Positions 23,293-32,587 of a stretch of 64,000 nt of DNA are shown in pieces. Where the stretch lies: NCBI GenBank assembly GCA_902579465.1, contig CACHGV010000002.1:62001-126000 (forward strand). The letters are read 5' to 3'. This stretch comes from an uncultured Pelagibacteraceae bacterium (lineage in GTDB: Bacteria > Pseudomonadota > Alphaproteobacteria > Pelagibacterales > Pelagibacteraceae). The notes under the pieces were generated by a model. The model saw only the letters and a list, made by a program, of their open reading frames with translations. It made no database searches and was not told where the DNA came from. Position 1 is the first letter of the stretch. Each line of letters begins with the position of its first letter. The position numbers and the translations under genes are program-made.

Positions 23293-24029
23293 GTATTTTA
23301 GAAGTAAATAATGTTAGTAAGTCTTTTGGAGGTGTAAAAGCAAATGTTGATATTTCTATGTCTGTTGAAAAAGGGAAAATTGTTGGTTTAATAGGTCCAA
23401 ATGGATCTGGCAAAACAACATTATTTAATTCTATAGTTGGAACATACCCAATTGATCAAGGCTCTATAAAATTCAATGGTAAAGAAGTTTCTGAACTACC
23501 CGTTCCTATAATTGCTAAACTTGGTTTGCTTAGAACTTTTCAACAAACAAGAATATATGGAAAATTAAACTGTGTAGATAATATGCTCATAAGCCATAAA
23601 GCGAGTGATGAAAGTTTAATTTCAATATTTTCTCAAATACCTCAAGATCTTACAGATAAAGCTGAAAATTTATTAAATTTTGTAGGATTATATCAAAAAA
23701 GAAAATTAAGAGCTGGAGATTTATCATTTGGTCAACAGAAATTATTAGAGCTTGCAATGGCATTAATGAATGAGCCTGAAATGCTTTTACTAGATGAGCC
23801 TACTGCAGGAATTAATCCTACTTTGATCAATGGGATCATAGACAGACTAATTAAAGTCAATCAAGAATTTGGAATTACACTTCTTGTTATTGAACATAAT
23901 ATGAGAGTGATCATGCAACTTGCTGAAAGTATATTCTGTTTAGCACATGGTAAAATGCTAGCAAATGGTACACCAGATGAAATTAAAAATGATAAGCGCG
24001 TAATAGATGCATATCTAGGAGCACAATAA
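23289..24029 (+). CDS. livG: ABC transporter ATP-binding protein (LivG)
   Basis: Walker A GPNGSGKTT, signature LSFGQQKLLELA, Walker B MLLLDEPTAGI. Confidence 0.94.
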   Translation: MSILEVNNVSKSFGGVKANVDISMSVEKGKIVGLIGPNGSGKTTLFNSIVGTYPIDQGSIKFNGKEVSELPVPIIAKLGLLRTFQQTRIYGKLNCVDNMLISHKASDESLISIFSQIPQDLTDKAENLLNFVGLYQKRKLRAGDLSFGQQKLLELAMALMNEPEMLLLDEPTAGINPTLINGIIDRLIKVNQEFGITLLVIEHNMRVIMQLAESIFCLAHGKMLANGTPDEIKNDKRVIDAYLGAQ

Positions 24030-24814
24030 TGGCAAATCAGTATGAAGTTTTAGGAAAGGCTCCCGTTGCAGAAGATTTACAAAAATTATCTTCAGAAAAT
24101 GTGCATTTAACTATTAAAGGTTTATCTGCTGGATACGGGAAAATGGAGATACTTCACAATTTTGATTTATTTGTTAGCAAAGCCCAATCTCTTTGTTTAA
24201 TAGGGCCAAATGGAGCTGGAAAATCTACAATACTCCACTCAATTTATGGTTTTACAAATATATTTACAGGAAAGATAGAAATTGATGGCAAAGAAATAAC
24301 TAATCTAACTCCTGCTGAAAAACTTAAATCAGAGGGAATAGCTTATATTCTCCAAGATAATTCAGTTTTTCCGGATATGACAGTAGAAGAAAACCTTCTA
24401 ATGGGAGGATATATTAAAGATAAAACTGAGGAGTCTTTTGAAGAGGCTGAGAGAGTTCTACAAAAGTATGAAAGATTAAGAAATAGGAGAAATCAACCAG
24501 CAAAAGTGTTATCTGGAGGTGAAAGAAGACTTTTGGAAATTTCTAGAGCTCTAGTAATGAAACCATCAATTTTGCTTGTTGATGAACCATCAATAGGACT
24601 TGAGCCTAGATATATTCAAATGGTTTTTGAGATTTTAGACGATCTTCAGAAAAATGAAAAAAAAACAATCATATTAGTTGAACAAAATGCAAAGAAAGGT
24701 TTAGAATTTGCAGACATAGGTTATGTCTTAGTTTCAGGCGAAACAGCTATTGCAGGTAAAGGTGATGATCTTTTAAATAATCCAGATGTTGGCCGTCTTT
24801 TCCTGGGTGGTTAA
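24029..24814 (+). CDS. livF: ABC transporter ATP-binding protein (LivF)
   Basis: Walker A GPNGAGKST, LSGGERRLLEISRAL, ILLVDEPSIGLEP. Confidence 0.94.
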   Translation: MANQYEVLGKAPVAEDLQKLSSENVHLTIKGLSAGYGKMEILHNFDLFVSKAQSLCLIGPNGAGKSTILHSIYGFTNIFTGKIEIDGKEITNLTPAEKLKSEGIAYILQDNSVFPDMTVEENLLMGGYIKDKTEESFEEAERVLQKYERLRNRRNQPAKVLSGGERRLLEISRALVMKPSILLVDEPSIGLEPRYIQMVFEILDDLQKNEKKTIILVEQNAKKGLEFADIGYVLVSGETAIAGKGDDLLNNPDVGRLFLGG

Positions 24815-25518
24815 TGATTAACCCAAAATATTTTTTAAAAGGAGTTCTCTGTTCTAGAAAATTTGACAGTCCAGCAATTGCACTTGGAGCTAGCTTTATT
24901 GCAATAGGAGCATTATTAAAAAATTTAGGTTTTACAATTCAAGAAAGTATCTTCTCTACATTTTTAACTTACGCTTTGCCAGGATCATTGGTTATGGCAG
25001 AATCAATGTTGATTGGAGCTTCTTTAATAAACATTTTTTTAGCAGTATGGCTGGTAAATTCTAGACTATATCCAATGACTGTCTCGATAATGCCTTTACT
25101 CAAACACGAAAGTCAACCACGCTGGAAATATTATTTATCTTGTCACTTTGTTGCTGTTTCTTCATGGTTAATTTTAAAGAGTAATTATGAGGAAATAGAG
25201 AAAAATTATAGAATTGATTTTTGGATTGGCATCGGGACTGCAACTTGGTTGATTGCCATTTTTTCAACAGTATTAGGATACTATGCTGCTGATTTTTTAA
25301 ATAAAGATATGATAATTGGTTTAACAATTGTAAATCCAATTTATTTTATGTGTGCAATGATAGGTGTAATGAAAACAATTCAACTTTCATCAGCAATACT
25401 TTTAGGAGCAATGCTGGGACCAATTTTTTATTTTATATCTCCTGAATGGAGTGTTTTAATAGGAGGAGTAGTTGCTGGAACAGCAGCTTATCTAATAGGA
25501 GAAAAATATGGCAACTAA
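24814..25518 (+). CDS. azlC: AzlC family permease (branched-chain amino acid exporter large subunit)
   Basis: FIAIGALLKNLGFTIQESIFSTFLTYALPGSLVMAESMLIGASL; followed by a small AzlD-like ORF. Confidence 0.85.
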   Translation: MINPKYFLKGVLCSRKFDSPAIALGASFIAIGALLKNLGFTIQESIFSTFLTYALPGSLVMAESMLIGASLINIFLAVWLVNSRLYPMTVSIMPLLKHESQPRWKYYLSCHFVAVSSWLILKSNYEEIEKNYRIDFWIGIGTATWLIAIFSTVLGYYAADFLNKDMIIGLTIVNPIYFMCAMIGVMKTIQLSSAILLGAMLGPIFYFISPEWSVLIGGVVAGTAAYLIGEKYGN

Positions 25519-25834
25519 TATTATTTTAATAATTTTAGTAACATCTTTTGCAACATATATATCAAGATTTCTCGGTGCTTTTACCTCAGAAAAAATTGTT
25601 GAAACTTCTAAAATTTATAAATGGTTTAATTGTGTTGCATATTCAACACTTGCAGCTTTAATTTCAAGAATGCTAATTTTTCCCTCAGGCGATCTCTCTG
25701 ATGTGAATTATATTTTAAGGATAACAGTAATATTGTTATCAATATTAATTTTTTATGTAACAAAGAGAAATTTAGTTTATCCAACTGTATTATCTGCTAT
25801 AATTTTGGCTACATTAAATAGTTTTGCGGTATGA
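25508..25834 (+). CDS. azlD: AzlD family protein
   Basis: 108-aa multi-TM protein (ATYISRFLGAF...AYSTLAALISRML) overlapping azlC. Confidence 0.83.
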   Translation: MATNIILIILVTSFATYISRFLGAFTSEKIVETSKIYKWFNCVAYSTLAALISRMLIFPSGDLSDVNYILRITVILLSILIFYVTKRNLVYPTVLSAIILATLNSFAV

Positions 25835-26337
25835 AAAAGCTCATTTTTATTATATTTTTTTTATTTTTTAGCACTCAAGTAAAAGCAGGATGTGATGATC
25901 CAATAACTGATGGTGTAGATTATACACAGTGCAAGTTTTCGGATGGACAAGATTTACAAGGAAGCTATCTTCCAAATTCTAATCTTTCATTTGCAAGTTT
26001 TATTCAAGTAAATCTTGATAAAAGTATAATGATGAATTCAAACTTAGCTTTTGGTACATTTTCAGAATCTTCATTTATCAGAGCCAACTTGTATGAGTCA
26101 ACATTAACTGGTGCAAACTTTGAACTGTCAAATTTTTCTAGTGCGAATCTTACAAGAGCAGATTTTATGGGAGCTACACTTATTGATGTAAATTTTCAAA
26201 ATTCCAATCTGATGGAGGCAAATTTTACTTCATCAAATATATTAAACGCAAATTTTGAGGGTGCTAATTTAATAGGTGCTACATGGACTAATGGTGAAAT
26301 ATGTGGTCCAGACTCAATAGGTGTTTGCAACAAGTAA
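25831..26337 (+). CDS. Secreted pentapeptide-repeat protein
   Basis: Signal peptide MKKLIFIIFFLFFSTQVKAG, then A(N/D)LxX/ANFxX repeats (SFIRANLYESTLTGANFELSNFSSANLTRADFMGATLIDVNFQNSNLMEANFTSSNILNANFEGANLIGATW). Confidence 0.88.
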   Translation: MKKLIFIIFFLFFSTQVKAGCDDPITDGVDYTQCKFSDGQDLQGSYLPNSNLSFASFIQVNLDKSIMMNSNLAFGTFSESSFIRANLYESTLTGANFELSNFSSANLTRADFMGATLIDVNFQNSNLMEANFTSSNILNANFEGANLIGATWTNGEICGPDSIGVCNK

Positions 26338-26341
26338 TTTT

Positions 26342-27262
26342 ATGAAAGATCTTTTAAAAATAAATGGGTTTGAAATTTCGTATCACGAAAAATCTAATAG
26401 AATAATAAATATTAAAATCGAAGATGAAATTATAGATAGATTAGCATTTCCGTTTAAAAAATTTAATATTACAGCTCTTGAGTATAAACCATTTACAAGA
26501 TTCACTATTGCTAAAAGTTTAGATGAGACAGCATCTAATAAATTAAGTAACTTCATTAATGAAATAATAAAAGATAGAGATACAGGTTGTTTTATTATTG
26601 GCCCAAAAAAAATTTCATCTAAAATTGATCAAACTTTTCTGGTAAAACTTTCAACAGCCATTACTCATTTAATTGGCAATCCAAACCATGACTCCATGGC
26701 AGGTAAATATTATGCAAGATTTCATGTAAAACATGAAGATAATAGTGATTCATATCTGAGAAAAGCTTACACAAATATGGATTTGCATACAGATGGAACT
26801 TATGTTCGAGAAACAACAGATTGGATTTTAATGTCTAAACTCGAAGAAGAAAATGTAGCTGGTGGAGAAACTGCTTTACTGCATTTGGATGATTGGGAAC
26901 ATTTACCTGAACTTTCAGAAGATAAAATTGGTTTACAAAATTTTACTTGGGGATCACCTAAAAGTAAAAATATTGACTATAAAGTTGAACACCCTGTATT
27001 TTCAAAGGATGAAAACGGTAAACCAATTATTTCGTATATAGATCAATTTCCAGAACCTAAAAATATGGAGCAAGGACTATTTTTGCAGAAATTATCTGAT
27101 GCACTCGAGGGTAGCAAAAATAAAATTGTAACTTCCTTACCAGTTGGCAGTGCAGTTGTAGCAAATAATTATTTTTGGCTTCATGGAAGAAAGCCATTTA
27201 TTGAAAATAAAAATTTATCAAGAGAATTATTAAGAATTAGAGGTTCCTTTTTTAATAATTAA
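26342..27262 (+). CDS. glaH: Glutarate 2-hydroxylase (GlaH/CsiD), 2OG-Fe(II) oxygenase
   Basis: Strong resemblance to E. coli CsiD/GlaH from memory: ALEYKPFTRFTIAKSLDE, YYARFHVKHEDNSDSYLRKAYTNMDLHTDGTYVRETTDWILMSKLEEENVAGGETALLHLDDWEHL, YIDQF, NNYFWLHGRKPF, LRIRGSFF. ATG at 26342 preferred over GTG at 26321. Confidence 0.88.
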   Translation: MKDLLKINGFEISYHEKSNRIINIKIEDEIIDRLAFPFKKFNITALEYKPFTRFTIAKSLDETASNKLSNFINEIIKDRDTGCFIIGPKKISSKIDQTFLVKLSTAITHLIGNPNHDSMAGKYYARFHVKHEDNSDSYLRKAYTNMDLHTDGTYVRETTDWILMSKLEEENVAGGETALLHLDDWEHLPELSEDKIGLQNFTWGSPKSKNIDYKVEHPVFSKDENGKPIISYIDQFPEPKNMEQGLFLQKLSDALEGSKNKIVTSLPVGSAVVANNYFWLHGRKPFIENKNLSRELLRIRGSFFNN

Positions 27263-27278
27263 GTATAGTAATTAAACT

Positions 27279-28049
27279 ATGAAACTCGGTTTTATAGGAA
27301 CAGGTAAAATTACTCATTCTGTTGTCACAGGAATTTGTTCATCTAAGATTAAGTTTAATGAAATATTAGTCTCCCCAAGAAACCTAGCAACTGCTAGAAA
27401 ATTGGCCAAATATCACAAAAAGGTTAAAATAGCAAAGTCAAATGATGAAATTGTAAACTCTTGCAATTGGATATTTTTAGCAGTTACTCCAACAGTAGGT
27501 CAAAATCTTATAAAAAAACTTCAATTTAAATCTAATCAAACAGTAATAAGTTTCATATCAACTATTACATTACCACAATTAAAAAAAATGATTAAAGCTA
27601 AGGCAACAATAGTGAGAGCAATTCCTTTACCTCCAATATCTATAAAAAAAGGTCCTGTTCCAATTTTCCCTCCAAATAAAAAAATAAAAAGTTTTTTTAA
27701 CAAATTAGGTACTACAGTTGAAATCAAAAATGAGAACCTTTCAAAAAATTTCTGGTCCACATCAGGTATGATGGCCCCATTCTATGAACTTTTAAATACT
27801 ATGGCTAATTGGTTAGTAAAAAAAGGTGTGAAAAAGGAAAACGCTCAAAAATACATTACATCTTTGTTCCTTGCTTTATCGGAAGATGCAGTTGTAAATT
27901 CAAAAAAAAATCTAAAATATTTAGTAAAAGAATCCCAAACTCCCAAAGGGCTTAACGAACAAGGAGTTAACGAACTTAGAAAATTAGGTTTTTATAAATC
28001 AACTGAAAAAACTTTAAACAGTATTCTTAAAAGACTTAATAAAATATAA
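27279..28049 (+). CDS. Pyrroline-5-carboxylate reductase-like protein
   Basis: MKLGFIGTGKITHSVVTGI Rossmann start, VSPRNLATARKLA, FISTITLPQLKKMI, RAIPLPPI, GMMAPFYELLNTMANWLVKKG; substrate uncertain. Confidence 0.8.
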   Translation: MKLGFIGTGKITHSVVTGICSSKIKFNEILVSPRNLATARKLAKYHKKVKIAKSNDEIVNSCNWIFLAVTPTVGQNLIKKLQFKSNQTVISFISTITLPQLKKMIKAKATIVRAIPLPPISIKKGPVPIFPPNKKIKSFFNKLGTTVEIKNENLSKNFWSTSGMMAPFYELLNTMANWLVKKGVKKENAQKYITSLFLALSEDAVVNSKKNLKYLVKESQTPKGLNEQGVNELRKLGFYKSTEKTLNSILKRLNKI

Positions 28050-28063
28050 TCCTACAGTAGCTT

Positions 28064-28831
28064 ATGTCTAACATTCTACAAATCGAAAATTTATCAAAAT
28101 ATTTTGGTGGGTTAGCTGCAGTTTCAAACTGCTCATTAAAAATAAAAGAGGGTTCTATTACAGGAATTATTGGTCCAAATGGTTCAGGTAAGACAACATT
28201 ATTTAATCTAATTGCTGGTAACTTAAAATCTTCTGAAGGAAATGTTTTATTCAATAATGAAAATATAACTGATGTACCATCCCATGAATTATTCTCAAAA
28301 GGTTTATTAAGAACTTTTCAAATAGCTCACGAGTTCTCAAATATGACAGTACTAGAAAATTTAATGATGGTCCCTGGAAATCAGTCAGGGGAAATTCTTT
28401 TAAATGCACTTTTAAAACCCAACTTAATAAAGCAGGAAGAAGATGAAATTAGAAAAAAAGCTTATGAAGTAACTGAATTTTTAAATTTAAAACATTTAGC
28501 TAATGAGAGAGCTGGAAATTTGTCGGGTGGTCAAAAAAAACTGCTTGAACTTGGAAGAACAATGATGGTCGATGCTAAACTTGTACTGTTAGATGAAGTA
28601 GGAGCAGGGGTGAATAGAACCTTATTAAAAGATTTAGGAACAGCCATACTTAGATTAAACAAGGAAAAAAACTATACTTTTTGCATGATTGAGCACGATA
28701 TGGATTTTATTAGTAGAATGTGTGACCCAGTTATTGTTATGTCAGAAGGATCTGTTTTGTTTGAGGGAACATCAGATGAAGTAAAAAAAAATGATAAAGT
28801 GATTGATAGTTATTTGGGAAGAAAAAAATAG
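28064..28831 (+). CDS. livG: ABC transporter ATP-binding protein (LivG-like, second system)
   Basis: GPNGSGKTT, LSGGQKKLLELGRTMM, LVLLDEVGAGV. Confidence 0.92.
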   Translation: MSNILQIENLSKYFGGLAAVSNCSLKIKEGSITGIIGPNGSGKTTLFNLIAGNLKSSEGNVLFNNENITDVPSHELFSKGLLRTFQIAHEFSNMTVLENLMMVPGNQSGEILLNALLKPNLIKQEEDEIRKKAYEVTEFLNLKHLANERAGNLSGGQKKLLELGRTMMVDAKLVLLDEVGAGVNRTLLKDLGTAILRLNKEKNYTFCMIEHDMDFISRMCDPVIVMSEGSVLFEGTSDEVKKNDKVIDSYLGRKK

Positions 28832-28836
28832 AATAA

Positions 28837-29544
28837 ATGGCCTTTTTTGAGGGAAATAACATGACTGGTGGCTATGGAGATGGTCCTGACATCATAAGTT
28901 CTTGCAGTATAAATGTGGATAAAGGTGAGATAGTTGCAATATTAGGTCCTAATGGTGCTGGTAAATCTACAGCTATGAAAGCAATGCTTGGACTATTAAA
29001 ACTAAAGTCTGGAAATATTATTATTGATGGTGAGGATATCTCAAATTTATCTCCACAGGAACGAGTAAAAAAAGGAATTTCGTTTGTCCCCCAAACTAGA
29101 AACGTATTTGCAGAACTTACTGTTAAGGAAAATTTGGAAGTAGGAGCTTTTTTAAGAACAGATGAAATTAATAAGGTTATTGATGAAATTTATGATCTTT
29201 TTCCAATATTAAAAGAAAAGAAAGATCAAATAGTTGGACAATTATCAGGTGGTCAAAGACAGCAGGTAGCTTTAGGTAGAGCCTTAATGATAAAACCATC
29301 AGTACTAATGTTAGATGAACCAACTGCTGGGGTTTCACCAATCGTAATGGATGAATTATTTGAACATATTCTAAGAGTTAAAGAGACCAAAGTAGGAATT
29401 ATAATGGTTGAGCAAAATGCAAAACAAGCGCTTAGTATTTCTGATAGAGGTTACGTATTAGTGACTGGTGAAAATAAATTTGAAGGTTCTGGAAATGAAT
29501 TATTAAATGATCCAGAAGTACGAAGGTCTTTCTTAGGAGCATAA
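28837..29544 (+). CDS. livF: ABC transporter ATP-binding protein (LivF-like, second system)
   Basis: GPNGAGKST, LSGGQRQQVALGRALM, VLMLDEPTAGVSP. Confidence 0.92.
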   Translation: MAFFEGNNMTGGYGDGPDIISSCSINVDKGEIVAILGPNGAGKSTAMKAMLGLLKLKSGNIIIDGEDISNLSPQERVKKGISFVPQTRNVFAELTVKENLEVGAFLRTDEINKVIDEIYDLFPILKEKKDQIVGQLSGGQRQQVALGRALMIKPSVLMLDEPTAGVSPIVMDELFEHILRVKETKVGIIMVEQNAKQALSISDRGYVLVTGENKFEGSGNELLNDPEVRRSFLGA

Positions 29545-29545
29545 T

Positions 29546-30556
29546 ATGGATTTATTAAATGCAGTAATTGTATTACTTAATTATACGATTATCCCAGCTT
29601 TAACATATGGTTCTCAATTAGCTCTTGGAGCAATATTTGTAACTTTGATTTATGGGATTTTACGATTTGCAAACTTTGCAACAGGAGACATGATGTCTTT
29701 TGGTACAATGTTTGCAGTACTTCTAACTTATTATTTTCAATCTATTGGAATAAATTTTGGGTTTTTACCAACTGCATTACTTACAATTCCATTCGCAATT
29801 ATAATGATGATACTTTACATGTTATTGATTGATAAGACAGTTTTTAATTACTATAGAATAAAAAAAAGTCCTCCTGTTCAACTAGCAATGGTAAGTGTTG
29901 GAGTGATGTTTGTAACTCAAGCAATTATTAGAATAATTATTGGTCCAACAGATAGAAGATTTTTAGATGGTGAAAAATTTATAATGAAAGCATCTGAATT
30001 TAAAGAAATGACAGGACTTGCTGAAGGCTTAACTATTAAATCAACTCAAATGATAACAATTGTTGTAACAATAATTGTTGTTGCAATTATGTTTTGGTTT
30101 TTAAATAAAACCAAAACTGGAACAAGTATGAGAGCATACTCTGATAATGAGGATTTAGCCCTTCTCTCAGGAATAGATCCAAAAAAAGTTGTACTTATAA
30201 CATGGATTATTGCAGGTATATTAGCCACAATTGGAGGGATTTTGTATGGTTTAGACAAGAGTTATAGACCATTTGTATATTTTAATAATATGCTGCCTAT
30301 ATTTGCTGCAGCTATAGTTGGGGGAATAGGAAATCCATACGGGGCTTTTTTTGGTGGATATGTGATTGCATTTGCTGAAATTTTTGTAACTTATGCTTAT
30401 AAACGGGTTTTAGTTTATCTACTACCAGAACCACTTGAACCCAATTCACTAATGCAACTATTATCAACTGATTACAAGTTTGCAATTTCATTTTCTATAT
30501 TAGTAATTGTCTTAATATTTAGACCATCAGGAATATTTGAGGGTAAAAGGATATGA
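29546..30556 (+). CDS. livH: Branched-chain amino acid-type ABC permease (LivH-like, second system)
   Basis: GSQLALGAIFVTLIYGILRFANFATGDMMSFGTMFA; GTSMRAYSDNEDLALLSGIDPKKVVLITWIIAGILATIGGIL. Confidence 0.91.
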   Translation: MDLLNAVIVLLNYTIIPALTYGSQLALGAIFVTLIYGILRFANFATGDMMSFGTMFAVLLTYYFQSIGINFGFLPTALLTIPFAIIMMILYMLLIDKTVFNYYRIKKSPPVQLAMVSVGVMFVTQAIIRIIIGPTDRRFLDGEKFIMKASEFKEMTGLAEGLTIKSTQMITIVVTIIVVAIMFWFLNKTKTGTSMRAYSDNEDLALLSGIDPKKVVLITWIIAGILATIGGILYGLDKSYRPFVYFNNMLPIFAAAIVGGIGNPYGAFFGGYVIAFAEIFVTYAYKRVLVYLLPEPLEPNSLMQLLSTDYKFAISFSILVIVLIFRPSGIFEGKRI

Positions 30557-31923
30557 GAAATTATTATAACATAATAGTTGCATACTCAATAATGATGCTA
30601 CTAATTATTTTAGTTGGAATATTTCAATCATGGTCAATTGCTCTTACAATATTTAATTATTGTATGATCTCAGCAGTAATGACAATGGGTGCTAACATAC
30701 AGTGGGGTTATGCTGGACTTATCAACTTTGGAATTATGGGTTATACCGCGCTCGGAGGTTTGGCAGTTGTTTTGGTGTCTGTTGCTCCAGTCCCAGAGGC
30801 TTGGGGTGCCGGAGGTATAAATATGTTAGCATGCTTAGGTTTAATAATCTTAATGATTTTATCAGTAAGATATATTTTAAAAAATATACAAAAATCAAAT
30901 AAAAGAAATTATTATGTAGCTGGTGTTATTATTATTGGATTAATATTAATTAAAATTATTTCAGGTCCTGCTATAGAACAAATAGAGGCAGTAGATCCAG
31001 CAAAGACAGGTTTTCTTGGTGGGCTTGGAATGCCAGTTTTATTTTCATGGATCGTTGGGGGATTATTTGCAGCTGGTTTAGCGTTTATTGTTGGTAAAGT
31101 TGCTCTAGGATTAAGAGCAGATTATTTAGCGATAGCTACATTATTAATTGCTGAGATTGTTGTATCAATAATTAAACATGAAGATTGGTTAGCAAGAGGT
31201 GTAAAAAATGTAATTGGATTAAAAAGGCCAGCACCTTACGAAATAGACTTACAAACTTCATCTTGGTTTATTAATTTAGTTGAAAAATTTCATTCAAAAA
31301 AATTAGAATTAGTAAGTTCATTAACTGAAAGGCAGGATTTGTTAAACCAATTAGTAATAGATGCATCTTCGGTTTATGTTAAACTATGCTTTGCTGGATT
31401 ATTTTTAATTGTAGTAATTATTTTGTTAATCATAACTCAAAAAGCTCTTTATTCTCCGTGGGGTAGAATGATGCGTGCAATAAGAGATAATGAAGAAGCA
31501 GCTAGTGCTATGGGAAAGAATGTTGTAAAACAACATTTATTCATTTTCATCCTTGGCTCAGCAATCGTAGGTATAGCAGGAGCAATGATGGTAACAAATG
31601 ATGGTTTATTTACTCCAGGAAGCTATAGACCGATGAGATATACTTTTGTTATTTGGGTAATGGTTATTGTTGGAGGAACTGGTAACAACTTTGGAGCAAT
31701 TCTTGGTGGATTTGTTGTATGGTTCTTATGGGTAGAGGCAGCACCAATTGCTCTTTTCTTCATCAATTTATTCACAGCACATTTACCTGAAACAAATGAA
31801 ATTAAAGTTCACCTGATTAACAGCGCACCTTATTTTAGGTTTTTATTAGTTGGAATAGGATTACTTTTCATTATGAGATTTAGACCTCAAGGATTAATTC
31901 CTGAAAAGATTATTAAACAGTAA
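30553..31923 (+). CDS. livM: Branched-chain amino acid-type ABC permease (LivM-like, second system)
   Basis: LGLRADYLAIATLLIAEIVVSI, GRMMRAIRDNEEAASAMGKNVVKQHLFIFILGSAIVGIAGAMM. Confidence 0.91.
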   Translation: MRNYYNIIVAYSIMMLLIILVGIFQSWSIALTIFNYCMISAVMTMGANIQWGYAGLINFGIMGYTALGGLAVVLVSVAPVPEAWGAGGINMLACLGLIILMILSVRYILKNIQKSNKRNYYVAGVIIIGLILIKIISGPAIEQIEAVDPAKTGFLGGLGMPVLFSWIVGGLFAAGLAFIVGKVALGLRADYLAIATLLIAEIVVSIIKHEDWLARGVKNVIGLKRPAPYEIDLQTSSWFINLVEKFHSKKLELVSSLTERQDLLNQLVIDASSVYVKLCFAGLFLIVVIILLIITQKALYSPWGRMMRAIRDNEEAASAMGKNVVKQHLFIFILGSAIVGIAGAMMVTNDGLFTPGSYRPMRYTFVIWVMVIVGGTGNNFGAILGGFVVWFLWVEAAPIALFFINLFTAHLPETNEIKVHLINSAPYFRFLLVGIGLLFIMRFRPQGLIPEKIIKQ

Positions 31924-31931
31924 TTTTTTAA

Positions 31932-32540
31932 GTGAGTTTTTTAATTTTAGGCTTTTTAACCGGATTAAGTTTGATCTTAGCCTTGGGAGCTCAAAATATT
32001 TTTGTAATTGAACAAGGTCTTAAAAAACAATTTATATTTATAGTTTGTTTAATATGTGCATTGTCTGATTTTCTCTTAATTTTTTTAGGAATATTTTTGT
32101 TTCAATATTTTGAAAATTTTTTCTCACAATCAATTGAATTAATTCTTAATATTTTATTACTTTTATTCTTAATCCATTTCATTTTGAAAAAAGTAAAATT
32201 AGTAAACAAGAAAATTTCAATTTATCATAATCAAAATAAGGAAAATTTAGTTAATATAATTTTTAAAACTTTAGGTTTTACTTACCTTAATCCACATGTT
32301 TATTCAGACACAGTATTTTTTTTAGGGAATTTTTCAAAAAATTTTTTATTAAGTCAGAAATACTTATTCGGGATTGGAGCATCGTTATCATCAATCATCT
32401 TTTTCTTTAGTTTAGGATATTTTTCTAAATACTTATCAAGTTATGTAGGTAGCGAAAAGCTATGGAAAATAATCAATTATTCCATAATATTATTTATGTC
32501 TTTGCTATCGATATATGTTTTCTTGAGCATTATAAAATAA
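31932..32540 (+). CDS. LysE/ArgO-family amino acid exporter (GTG start)
   Basis: GFLTGLSLILALGAQNIFVIEQGLKKQFIF, LGFTYLNPHVYSDTVFFLG: LysE/ArgO hallmarks. Confidence 0.9.
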   Translation: MSFLILGFLTGLSLILALGAQNIFVIEQGLKKQFIFIVCLICALSDFLLIFLGIFLFQYFENFFSQSIELILNILLLLFLIHFILKKVKLVNKKISIYHNQNKENLVNIIFKTLGFTYLNPHVYSDTVFFLGNFSKNFLLSQKYLFGIGASLSSIIFFFSLGYFSKYLSSYVGSEKLWKIINYSIILFMSLLSIYVFLSIIK

Positions 32541-32574
32541 AAACCTCAGCGGTCAGATTTAGCCGCTGAGGTTT
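32541..32574. terminator. Bidirectional intrinsic terminator between convergent genes
   Basis: AAACCTCAGCGG (32541-32552) / CCGCTGAGGTTT (32563-32574), perfect 12-bp stem, 10-nt loop, between convergent LysE-family and substrate-binding protein genes. Confidence 0.92.
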
Positions 32575-32587
32575 AATTTAACAAATT

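Noticed and set aside
26321-26341. Upstream GTG start for the GlaH ORF
   Set aside because: It lies inside the end of the pentapeptide-repeat gene; ATG at 26342 gives a more natural N-terminus.
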